From positions 1 to 64,000 of the forward strand of contig ONIP01000007.1 of assembly GCA_900317955.1 (NCBI GenBank): a DNA stretch of 64,000 nucleotides. Reading direction: 5' to 3'. This document shows positions 1-7,238 of this stretch, one piece after another. Origin of the DNA: an uncultured Bacteroidales bacterium. Its GTDB lineage: Bacteria; Bacteroidota; Bacteroidia; Bacteroidales; P3. Made by a program: the position numbers and the translations under genes. The notes under the pieces are model-generated. The model saw only the letters and a list, made by a program, of their open reading frames with translations, was not told the DNA's origin and did no database searches. Position 1 is the stretch's first letter. The number at the start of each line of letters is the position of its first letter.

Positions 1-31
1 TTGGATGAATTATCGCAATGACAAATTCCAG

Positions 32-63
32 TTTGTAGGGGAGTTTTGAGGCTCCCCTACAAA
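32..63. repeat. perfect 12-bp inverted repeat
   Basis: The arms TTTGTAGGGGAG (32-43) and CTCCCCTACAAA (52-63) are exact reverse complements around an 8-nt loop. RNA from either strand would fold into a strong hairpin. Neither side has a clear T-run, so it is a poor intrinsic terminator. It may be the end of an element lying upstream of the window. Confidence 0.5.
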
Positions 64-180
64 AATGGCTATTTATCAACTGTTTGTTGTGACATAGCCA
101 TTGAAAAAAAAAATTCGCATATTGCGAAACCACTATTAACTACACCGAATTATTACGCTTTGTTTCTCCATTTATTTTTG

Positions 181-190
181 TACTTTTGCA
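181..190 (+). promoter_or_regulatory. Bacteroidota -7 promoter element upstream of the 86-aa gene
   Basis: TACTTTTGCA matches the Bacteroidota sigma-A -7 consensus TAnnTTTG and lies about 28 nt upstream of the ATG at 218. It supports the small gene as genuinely transcribed. Confidence 0.6.
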
Positions 191-217
191 CTTTGAAAAC
201 AACAAATACCCCCAATA

Positions 218-478
218 ATGAACAGAATGAAAACTTTGACAAATGACAATTTATCTGTATCGAACGATACTATTTCCCTACTGAATGCAAAGCGTGAAAT
301 GGACAGGTATATTTCCGGCCTGGTTGACACCATTGAAAAAACTGGGCTTGTTGATGTAGATGTGTTTATGGAGGAAAGAATATATCCAGCCGTTAATATG
401 ATACAGGGTGCAATTAATAGTGTACTAAATCTAAGCATAGAAGAAAACCTATCTAACATTAATGAGACGAGTATATGA
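218..478 (+). CDS. small hypothetical protein (86 aa)
   Basis: An 86-aa soluble, mildly acidic protein with no signal peptide, membrane segment or motif that I recognise. The composition (many I, L, N, E, S) suggests a mostly helical fold. The ATG at 218 is chosen because it follows a good TAnnTTTG promoter at 181-190 with a short leader. Downstream there is a separate promoter and a small RNA, so the gene appears monocistronic. The overlapping minus-strand frame (172-507) lacks a promoter and is probably a shadow. Function unknown. Confidence 0.55.
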   Translation: MNRMKTLTNDNLSVSNDTISLLNAKREMDRYISGLVDTIEKTGLVDVDVFMEERIYPAVNMIQGAINSVLNLSIEENLSNINETSI

Positions 479-590
479 TTGCCGTATAAATGTGACTCCA
501 CACGCAAGTATCATTAATAATATAAAATTTGTGAATTGTTGTTTGTTAATTCTAAACGTAGCCAAAAATAATTAATTGCAGAAAAAAATG

Positions 591-600
591 TATTTTTGCA
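591..600 (+). promoter_or_regulatory. promoter of the structured small RNA
   Basis: TATTTTTGCA is a near-perfect Bacteroidota -7 box. Transcription would start near 607 and run into the hairpins and terminator ending at 776. Confidence 0.6.
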
Positions 601-606
601 TCGTTT

Positions 607-776
607 TTGAGAGCAAAAAACCGCAGCCCGAAAGCCTATAAAGGTACAATTTTGTTTCCCGTTTGTTACTCGATAAGTTTTTCAAAGGCTGCAAACACTG
701 AAACACAATAAATTGTAACGGTGTTAAGTGGTCTGCCACAGACCACCCAGAAGCTCCTAATTTAGGGGCTTTTTTT
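607..776 (+). ncRNA. structured small RNA, about 170 nt, family not recognised
   Basis: The interval is bounded by a promoter (591-600) and an intrinsic terminator (752-776) and contains no ORF. Compensating arms are visible: GCAGCC 623-628 with GGCTGC 687-692; AACACTG 694-700 with CGGTGTT 719-725, enclosing ACAA/TTGT; and the 8-bp stem GTGGTCTG 728-735 with CAGACCAC 739-746. Nothing is encoded on the plus strand for more than 6 kb downstream, so it is not a leader. The length suits 6S RNA, but the series of separate hairpins does not look like the single 6S rod. tmRNA, RNase P and SRP RNA signatures are absent. Probably a standalone sRNA; the exact 5' end is inferred. Confidence 0.55.
752..776 (+). 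terminator. intrinsic terminator of the small RNA
   Basis: AGCTCC (752-757) pairs with GGGGCT (765-770), with one G-U pair, and is followed directly by a run of T to position 776. From 777 to 1013 I see no gene, repeat or promoter. Confidence 0.75.
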
Positions 777-1013
777 GTATGTATTATAGGAGAATTGTAT
801 TGGTTTCTGGTGGTTGTGGTTTATGGCTTTATTTGTCGCAATTTGGCTTTATTTGGTACAATTATGTGTCGCTTTTGTGACTTATTGTCTTAACGTGTCG
901 ATTTTAAATGTTGGTAGATTGATAGTCGGTTTATGTGGATTGGTTAGTATTTCTCTTTTTTCTTTTAGTGCGAGTTTAGATTGAAAGGGTTGTTGGAATT
1001 GAGTTGTTGGGGA

Positions 1014-1835
1014 CTATGGAAAAAGGGGAAAGCGGAATATTTGGTTTTTGTTTGGGTCGGGGGTGTTGAAACTGATGTATATCCAGTTGTCTTGAATGTC
1101 GATGCCTTCGGGTTCGAGTCCAATTGAGTTGAGGTCGATTGTGCGTACTTCTTGACCCGTGGCAAGGTTGATGATATGGAGCCAGTAGTGGCCGGGGCTG
1201 TCTCCGTCGGGGAGGTAGGCGTAGCCGTTTTTTATTTTACTGCCTTGGGCGACGTTGACGCAGTTGACGGGTATGGTTTGTAGTACGTCGTCCTCGGTAA
1301 GGGTGACGTCGCCGATGGTGGGTAGTGGCAGATGGAATTTTTTGAGTGACATGGGACCTCCCTTGCGGCCACCGTAGGCATATAGGTAGTTGCTGTCGGG
1401 GTCAAGGCACCAGTCCTGCGCGACGGGGTAGGCTTCGGAGCGGAAGGTGATGCGCTGGATGACCGAAGAAGCACCGGAGGAAAAGCGAGTGACGAGACAG
1501 GCTTTGGAACCGAAACAAGAGGAGACGTAGAGGAGGGGATAGGGGTCGCCATAGAGGCGATAGCGTGAGAAGGAGGCGTTGTTGCAGTGGGTGTTGTTGG
1601 AGTCGAGTTGGAAGGCAGCGACTGTGCTGTGGTTGCGGAGGTCGAGGATAAGGCATTGTCCGCCGTGGCGGAGCATGAAGGCATGGTTGCGGTGTAGGGC
1701 AAGCCCTTGGGCACTGCCTTTGAGGGTGAGGGAGTCGGGAAGGAAATCGGACAGGCAAGTAATCACTGACTGTTGAGCCGTGATGCTAAAGGGCAAGAGC
1801 AGCAGGAGTGCTGCGGTAAACCTGAGGGGGCGGAT
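1014..1835 (-). CDS. secreted beta-propeller-like protein, start codon uncertain
   Basis: The mature region has repeated hydrophobic/aromatic strands with Gly and Asp turns, ending 'NQIFRFPLFP', typical of a secreted propeller or NHL/YncE-like protein. No catalytic motif is recognised. The first TTG/ATG-type start is TTG at 1796, but the same frame continues upstream and encodes a textbook signal peptide (RPLRFTAALLLLLPFSITAQ). The true start must therefore be upstream. Between the in-frame stop at 1884-1886 and 1797 there is no ATG, GTG or TTG, only CTG, ATT and ATC codons; the coordinate given uses ATC at 1833-1835. The gene follows the barrel gene ending at 1850 and is probably co-transcribed with it. 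Confidence 0.6.
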   Translation of the reverse strand: MRPLRFTAALLLLLPFSITAQQSVITCLSDFLPDSLTLKGSAQGLALHRNHAFMLRHGGQCLILDLRNHSTVAAFQLDSNNTHCNNASFSRYRLYGDPYPLLYVSSCFGSKACLVTRFSSGASSVIQRITFRSEAYPVAQDWCLDPDSNYLYAYGGRKGGPMSLKKFHLPLPTIGDVTLTEDDVLQTIPVNCVNVAQGSKIKNGYAYLPDGDSPGHYWLHIINLATGQEVRTIDLNSIGLEPEGIDIQDNWIYISFNTPDPNKNQIFRFPLFP

Positions 1836-1849
1836 AGAGCCTGAGGGAA

Positions 1850-2710
1850 TTAGAATGTATAGTTGAAGCCTACGCGGACCCAGTTACGGGATTGGAGGAG
1901 GGGAGAGCCGGAGAGTGCGAAACCGATTTGGTCGGTAGTAGAGGTGACATCGATTGTGGTGCGGCGGCCAAGAACGCGGGGTTCGGTGGTGGTGTCGTAT
2001 TCATCGATAACGGTGCGCTGGGAGATGATGGTGCGGTCGAAGGCGAATGAGAGGACGTCAAAGTATAAGTCGACGTAGCAGTAGGGGGCGAGTTGCCAGC
2101 TGAGGCCAGGGGTTATTTTGAGGCCAAGCGAGACAGATGACAATGGGACTTCGAAGGAGGTGTCGATGGTGTGGTGCATTTCGTATTTGTACCAGTCGAG
2201 GAAGTCGTGGTGTTTGCCGTTGTTGACTTTGGTGAAGTAGGCGTTAAGTTCGGCGAAGAAGGTTACGTCGCCAAGGACTATGAGGTCGCGGCGGAGGTAG
2301 GGAGCGATGGAGAAGCCAGTGCGGGTGTCGTCGAAAGTGGCGATGAGGCTATCGACGGGTCTTGCATCGATGTCGATAGTATTGGGGTTGTTGGCGAGAT
2401 AGGTCTGCTGTGTTTGTTCGCCAGAGACGTGGTAGTAGGAGAAACTACCGGCGAGGCCGAATTGGAATTTGTTATATTGATAGCCGAATTTGAAGCCTGC
2501 GGTGAGCGTGAGGGGGGTGTCGTAGTGGGTGTCCCAGTTGTCGCGGATGATGGTGTCGTTGCCGGTGAGAGGGTTGGGACCTTCGTAAAGGGATTCGGAG
2601 GCCACGCCACCCTTGTAATAGTTGCCGCCGAGCTGCAGGCTAACCACGAACTGGGCGCGGGCAGCGGAGAAGCAGGCGAGAAGGGCTATAGTGAAAAGTA
2701 TTTTTTTCAT
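1850..2710 (-). CDS. outer-membrane beta-barrel protein, paralogue 1
   Basis: A 286-aa protein with a Sec signal peptide (MKKILFTIALLACFSAARA) and about ten alternating amphipathic strands. It ends in an aromatic residue (VRVGFNYTF), the usual barrel C-terminus read by the BAM machinery. It shares architecture and long identical motifs (GYQYNKFQFGLAGSFSYY / GYKFGKAQAGISGSYSF, TPGLSWQL) with the neighbour at 2723-3568, so the pair arose by tandem duplication. The gap is only 12 bp and both probably come from the promoter at 3646-3653. Substrate unknown. Confidence 0.8.
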   Translation of the reverse strand: MKKILFTIALLACFSAARAQFVVSLQLGGNYYKGGVASESLYEGPNPLTGNDTIIRDNWDTHYDTPLTLTAGFKFGYQYNKFQFGLAGSFSYYHVSGEQTQQTYLANNPNTIDIDARPVDSLIATFDDTRTGFSIAPYLRRDLIVLGDVTFFAELNAYFTKVNNGKHHDFLDWYKYEMHHTIDTSFEVPLSSVSLGLKITPGLSWQLAPYCYVDLYFDVLSFAFDRTIISQRTVIDEYDTTTEPRVLGRRTTIDVTSTTDQIGFALSGSPLLQSRNWVRVGFNYTF

Positions 2711-2722
2711 GGTGAGGAAGGC

Positions 2723-3568
2723 TTAGAATGTGAAATTGAAACCGACGCGAACCCAGTTGTGAGAGCCTAATTCGGTGAGGAGCGGGGTGCCGGTGAGGGC
2801 ACCGGAATATTGAGAGGATTCTTCAGTGTGGGTGATGGCGGTGTAACGGTAGCCGTGGACCTGACCCATGTTGTCGACATCGACGGAGTATCTGAGGTCG
2901 GTGCGGACGCTTTTGGTTTTGGAGTAGGCGAGGGAGAGGAAGTCGAGGTAGAGGTCGATGCCGCAGTGTTTGCTGAGTTGCCAGCTAAGACCCGGTGTGA
3001 CTCTGGCACCGAAGGAGGTGGAAGTGCGAGGGACGGTGACACTGTTGGTGTCCCAAGGGAACTCGTGACCGTAGACGGAGGTGTTATTAACTTTGACCTC
3101 TTCGATGAAGGGGTTCATGGATTTGGTGTAGAAAAGGTTGAGCTCGACGAAGAGGGAGACATCGCCGGCGGTGATAAGGTCGTAGCGGAAGTAGGGTGCT
3201 ACGGTGAATGAGGCGACGCGGGAACTCATCTCGCCGGTGGAGGTCCAGTCACGGCTTTGCATGCTGAGCATGGGGACGATGGAAGAGTCGAGGGGTTGGT
3301 GGGTGTATTTGCTGAAGGAGTAGCTGCCGGAGATACCTGCCTGGGCTTTGCCGAATTTGTAACCGATTTTGAGACCTCCGGTGAAAGACGTGGTAGCCAT
3401 GGGGTAGGCTGTTACGTCGGAAGATTCGTTGGAGACAACAGAAATTTGTGTGTGTGTTTGGACGGTACTTGAGGAGGAACCGCCGCCGACATTGGCACTG
3501 AGAATTAATTGTGCATTAGCGGAAAAGGCGAAGGCCACCACTACTAAGGAGAGAAGTATTTTTTTCAT
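2723..3568 (-). CDS. outer-membrane beta-barrel protein, paralogue 2
   Basis: 281 aa with signal peptide MKKILLSLVVVAFAFSANAQ and an alternating beta-strand pattern ending VRVGFNFTF. It is the first gene of the barrel pair. The ATG at 3568 follows the promoter at 3646-3653 with a leader of about 70 nt. It resembles generic porin-family/PorT-like barrels of about 10-12 strands, but no specific family can be named. It differs from its tandem copy mainly in the surface loops. Confidence 0.8.
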   Translation of the reverse strand: MKKILLSLVVVAFAFSANAQLILSANVGGGSSSSTVQTHTQISVVSNESSDVTAYPMATTSFTGGLKIGYKFGKAQAGISGSYSFSKYTHQPLDSSIVPMLSMQSRDWTSTGEMSSRVASFTVAPYFRYDLITAGDVSLFVELNLFYTKSMNPFIEEVKVNNTSVYGHEFPWDTNSVTVPRTSTSFGARVTPGLSWQLSKHCGIDLYLDFLSLAYSKTKSVRTDLRYSVDVDNMGQVHGYRYTAITHTEESSQYSGALTGTPLLTELGSHNWVRVGFNFTF

Positions 3569-3605
3569 TTACAATATGTTATTATTTCATTATAAGATAA
3601 GAAAA

Positions 3606-3646
3606 GCATGTTCGCACCACCTTTTGAGAGGTTGGTTTGAACATGC
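3606..3646 (-). promoter_or_regulatory. hairpin at the 5' end of the barrel-pair transcript
   Basis: GCATGTTC (3606-3613) pairs with GAACATGC (3639-3646), and the inner ACCACCT/AGGTTGGT segments extend the stem with a bulge. The transcript from the adjacent promoter should begin in or next to this stem, so it may be an mRNA-stabilising or regulatory 5' hairpin. Confidence 0.45.
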
Positions 3647-3653
3647 AAAGATA
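3646..3653 (-). promoter_or_regulatory. promoter of the outer-membrane barrel pair
   Basis: On the minus strand this reads TATCTTTG followed by CA, a consensus -7 element. It separates the barrel genes from the B12 operon upstream. Confidence 0.6.
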
Positions 3654-3684
3654 CAACTTTTTTTTTAAATACAAAGAAAGTTTG

Positions 3685-4746
3685 TCAGAAGACTACTTTT
3701 GAAGCGAGGATGCCTCCTTCCACTTTGCGGAGGAGGGAGCCGTCGGGGGAGAAGGTATAGAGGTCAGCGTTTTCGGTGTAAGGGCTGTTGCAAATATAAA
3801 TGTTGCCGTTGAAGGGGTCGATGTTGATGGCGTAGGCGTAGGGGAGGGTAGAGCTGTAGTTTTGGAGAATGGGTGTAGCCTGGAGGGTGGAAGCGTCGAC
3901 GCGGTAGAAGGAAGCGGTGGGGTTCCAGAGAGAGTCGTAGGCGGTGCTGTAGAGATAGATGTTATTGTTGTAAATGTCGAAGTTGGTGGCGGGAACGGAG
4001 AGCGGGGTCTGGGTGTTGTTGAGGATGTCGACGACGAGGGCGAGGGGTGAGGAGAAGTCGCCAGAGCAGGCAACGATGAAGCGGTGGGAGTCGATGGCCT
4101 TGATTCTGTTGGGGTTGGTAGCGACGGTGATTTTGCCGGTTTCGGTGAAGGTGGAGAGGTTGACTACTGAGACGGTGCTGTCGTAGATGGTATTGCCGTT
4201 GGCATCATATTGCCAGCTGTTGCAGACATAGAGGTTGTCGCCGATGATGCAGAGCTGTTCGGGCTGCATGCCGCTGAGGGGGCAGGAGGCTTCGATATTG
4301 AGGGAGAGGGTGTCGATGCGGACAATGGATTTGTCGTAGCAGGAGACGTAAATTTTTCCGTTGTGGGCAGCGATGTAGCGTGGGCCGCGAGAGCCCATGT
4401 TAATTTGTTTGATGCTCTTACCGGTGACGGGGTTGATGACCTCGATGGTATTGGAGGTATGGACAGTGGCGTAGAGATTGGAGCCATAGTGGATGAGGTC
4501 TTGACCGAGATCGCCGAGGCCGCGGCCGTTGTTGCGGGTGAACCAGTCGGGGATGATGTCGGTGTTGGATCGGTTGATGAGGCAGATTTCAGCGTCGTTG
4601 CCGCCCCAGGAGCCTTCGTTGAGGAGGTAGGCTGAGTTGGATTCGGAAGGGGTGGAAGGGGTGGAAGGGGTGGGTTGGGGGTCTTTTTTGCAGCCGGTGA
4701 GCAGGAGGACTGTCAAGGTTAAAAACAGGGTGATGTTTCGTTTCAT
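3685..4746 (-). CDS. btuG: BtuG-type surface B12-binding beta-propeller lipoprotein
   Basis: 353 aa with a lipoprotein signal peptide (LLLTGC, lipidated Cys19) and a Thr/Pro/Ser linker, followed by a YncE/DUF5074-like propeller with repeats such as 'NSNLYATVHTSNTIEVINP' type strands and NLYVCNSW. It lies 61 bp downstream of a TonB-dependent receptor controlled by a cobalamin riboswitch. This is the arrangement of BtuG, the surface lipoprotein that captures cobalamin with very high affinity and passes it to BtuB in Bacteroides. Assignment rests on fold plus context. No typical acidic surface-export signal follows the Cys, which is a small caveat. Confidence 0.8.
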   Translation of the reverse strand: MKRNITLFLTLTVLLLTGCKKDPQPTPSTPSTPSESNSAYLLNEGSWGGNDAEICLINRSNTDIIPDWFTRNNGRGLGDLGQDLIHYGSNLYATVHTSNTIEVINPVTGKSIKQINMGSRGPRYIAAHNGKIYVSCYDKSIVRIDTLSLNIEASCPLSGMQPEQLCIIGDNLYVCNSWQYDANGNTIYDSTVSVVNLSTFTETGKITVATNPNRIKAIDSHRFIVACSGDFSSPLALVVDILNNTQTPLSVPATNFDIYNNNIYLYSTAYDSLWNPTASFYRVDASTLQATPILQNYSSTLPYAYAINIDPFNGNIYICNSPYTENADLYTFSPDGSLLRKVEGGILASKVVF

Positions 4747-4807
4747 GGTGAATTGATTTATAGGGTTAGTTAATTGATTCTATAAAAATTATTGGCGTTA
4801 TAGGAAA

Positions 4808-6832
4808 TTAGATTTGCCAGATTAGAGACAGGCGGTAATTGCGTCCCATCATGGGGTAGTTTCGAACCACTTCGTATTGGGTGTTGAAGAGGTTCAGCAC
4901 TTGGATTCGGGCTTTGAGTTGGGTGGAGCCGATGTCGAAGGCGCGGCTGACGGTGATGCCTTGATCGGCATAGCCGGAAACGCGGTAGGCGGGGGTGTTT
5001 TGTTGCTTATAGTAGCGGGGACCGACAATCATAAGGGAAAGTCCGAGGTCGACCCAAGGGGTGGCGGCGGTGAGGGTGGCGTTTCCGCTGTGGCGGGGAG
5101 TGTATGGGATTTGGTGGCCGAAGGTTTTGCTGTCGGGGTTTGTGCGGTCGACGGCATGCTGGTAGGAGTAGCCAAGGCTGATGTCGATGCGAGTGCGCGG
5201 GAAGTCGTCGTTCTGGATGGAGGCGTTGGCGGTGGCGTCAAGACCGAGGATTTCGACCTTGCCGAGATTGAGCATGGACCAGAGATACATGTTCTGCATG
5301 GGGATGGCGATGATTTTGTCGCTGACACGGTTGAAGTAAACGTCGAGAGTGGAGGTGTAGGCGGCGACGGCTTTGGAGAGGCGGAAGGGTTGGCTGTTGT
5401 AGGTGATGCCAAGGTTGTGCTGAAGGGCTTTTTCAGGGCGTAGCGGATGGTCTACGGTGTAGTAGTAAAGTTCGTTGAAGTTGGGAACGCGGTAGTTCTC
5501 TTTAAAAAAGTAGCGGAGAGAGAAGTGCTTGATGGGCCAGGCGAAGCCGATGTATGGGGAGATACGCGCGTAGGGTGCAGTGTTGAGTCCGGTTTCGTAG
5601 TCCTGAATCCAGGTGGCGAGGATGTTGGCGTTGGCGCGCAGTTGACGAAAGAAAGGCAGGCGGTGGGCGATATATTCAGCGGAGAGGGCAGCAAGGGCGG
5701 AGAGACGAAGGACGTTGTTGTGTTGGTTGAGGTTGCTGAAAAGGCGGTTTGCGGACTCGTCGGCAGAGAAGCTAAGAGAAAGGTAGTCGCGGGAATCGTC
5801 ACCGGTGTGGAATCGGACGGTTTGCGAGAGGTAGGTTTCCTGCTGGCGGTAGCGGTTGGTAATGTGAATGGCGGTGTCGGCGTAGAGGTCGTGGCTGTTT
5901 TGATATTTAGCGAGTAGTTGGTAGTCCCATTGTTCGCCGACATGCCGGAAACGGGCCTGGGAGAAGAATAATTGCTCCTCGCTGTGTTCGGACCCTTTCT
6001 GGGTGTAGAAGATGACGGGACCGGGAAGAGCGTGGTAGCCGTTCATGTAATGGGCTTTGATTTGTAAGCGGTTGCTGCTGTTGAAACGATAGAAAAGATT
6101 CATGTCGGCAGTGCCGATACGGACGTGGGAATTCAGTCGTTTCTCGAGGGAACAGCTGTCGGTGCGGCCTGGGGTGTAGTAGAGGGTAAAGGGATAGTTG
6201 CCTTTGGACTGTAGGTGGTTGCCCCAGAAAGAGAGGGAGAGACGGGGGGTGATGCGCTGCTCGTAGGCCACAGAAGGGGAGAAGAGTCCGAAAGAGCCGC
6301 CTTCGAGGCCGAGCCGCAAGTTGAAGGGACGGGAGCCGAACTCGGGTTCGTGGGTTTCCATATTAATAATACAGCCAGAAGAGAAGGCGCGGGCGGAATT
6401 GAGGGAGTTGTCTACCTGGCCGTTGGAGAGGGAAATATAGCTGCTGTTGCCGAGCATATAACGGCCGAGGTCTATTTGGCCATTCTGGCAGTCGGTGACA
6501 GCGATGCCATCGATGGTGAGGGTGCTGAACTGGCTTCCCAGACCACGGGCTGAGACGGTCTTTATGCCGCCGATGCCGCCATAGTCCTTGAGTGAGACAC
6601 CCACCATTCGGCGAAGGACATCACTGAGCTGAGCATCTCCGAGTCGTTCCATGCTTTCGGAAGATGCTACTTGGGTGGGGGTTTGAGCCTTGATGGTTTC
6701 CGGACGGCTGTTGGGTTGGATGATGCGGATAAGAGGAAGAACAATGGAACGACGGGTAGTGTCTTGAGCGGAGAGGGAGGTGAGAAAACCGCACAAGAGA
6801 GCCAGAGAGAGTATGATATGTTTCTGTTTCAT
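4808..6832 (-). CDS. btuB: TonB-dependent cobalamin receptor BtuB
   Basis: 674 aa: signal peptide (about 1-22, ending SLSAQ), a plug domain (about 55-165, with LSDVLRRMVGVSLKDYGGIG and VSARGLGSQFSTLTIDGI) and a 22-strand-type barrel ending in the aromatic-rich NYRLSLIWQI. It imports corrinoids across the outer membrane with TonB energy. The cobalamin riboswitch directly upstream and the BtuG-like gene downstream define the substrate. No periplasmic BtuF/CD genes lie in this window. Confidence 0.88.
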   Translation of the reverse strand: MKQKHIILSLALLCGFLTSLSAQDTTRRSIVLPLIRIIQPNSRPETIKAQTPTQVASSESMERLGDAQLSDVLRRMVGVSLKDYGGIGGIKTVSARGLGSQFSTLTIDGIAVTDCQNGQIDLGRYMLGNSSYISLSNGQVDNSLNSARAFSSGCIINMETHEPEFGSRPFNLRLGLEGGSFGLFSPSVAYEQRITPRLSLSFWGNHLQSKGNYPFTLYYTPGRTDSCSLEKRLNSHVRIGTADMNLFYRFNSSNRLQIKAHYMNGYHALPGPVIFYTQKGSEHSEEQLFFSQARFRHVGEQWDYQLLAKYQNSHDLYADTAIHITNRYRQQETYLSQTVRFHTGDDSRDYLSLSFSADESANRLFSNLNQHNNVLRLSALAALSAEYIAHRLPFFRQLRANANILATWIQDYETGLNTAPYARISPYIGFAWPIKHFSLRYFFKENYRVPNFNELYYYTVDHPLRPEKALQHNLGITYNSQPFRLSKAVAAYTSTLDVYFNRVSDKIIAIPMQNMYLWSMLNLGKVEILGLDATANASIQNDDFPRTRIDISLGYSYQHAVDRTNPDSKTFGHQIPYTPRHSGNATLTAATPWVDLGLSLMIVGPRYYKQQNTPAYRVSGYADQGITVSRAFDIGSTQLKARIQVLNLFNTQYEVVRNYPMMGRNYRLSLIWQI

Positions 6833-6875
6833 TTGAATTCACGTGCCTATCCTCGAGGCCGGTAAATTATTGTGG

Positions 6876-7040
6876 TCGGGCAGGTCTTCTGACTTGTCTT
6901 GCGAGATTCTTGCCTTCCCACGCTGGGTGCAGCGCAGTGGCATGGTGGGGTGAACCACGCTGAAAAAGACTTACAGCAGCGGGACTGTTGCCGACTTTCA
7001 CGGCATTCCCTTTTGACGCCTTAGCGGCGACCGAACCGTT
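6876..7040 (-). ncRNA. cobalamin (AdoCbl) riboswitch
   Basis: Read on the minus strand, the element has the conserved core GCCGTGAAAGTCGGCAACAG followed by TCCCGCTGCTGTAAG (about 7004-6970), a GCCACTGCGC segment, GGGAAGGC, and the canonical B12 box AAGTCAGAAGACCTGCC (6880-6896). It lies about 45 nt upstream of btuB, consistent with cobalamin-bound repression of the btuB-btuG operon. Confidence 0.95.
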
Positions 7041-7042
7041 TG

Positions 7043-7050
7043 CAAAAGTA
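7043..7050 (-). promoter_or_regulatory. promoter of the btuB-btuG operon
   Basis: Minus-strand TACTTTTG followed by CA is a consensus -7 element placed so that transcription starts just before the riboswitch. Confidence 0.65.
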
Positions 7051-7238
7051 CGAAGAAAAAATGGAATGGCAGAAAAAAATAGCGGGATGGGTTTGTAAGG
7101 TACAGGAAAATATGCTGATAGGTAGTTGGCGGGGAGGTGATAGAGGGGAAGTGTTTTTTTATTTTGGAGTGGGCACAATAAAAATGGTTGAGGAGGCGTT
7201 ATGAAATATCCGCTCTTGAGAACGGAAAATGCGATAAT

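Noticed and set aside
607..776. 6S RNA as identity of the small RNA
   Set aside because: Length fits, but the series of separate short hairpins does not form the single long stem with a central bubble expected of 6S.
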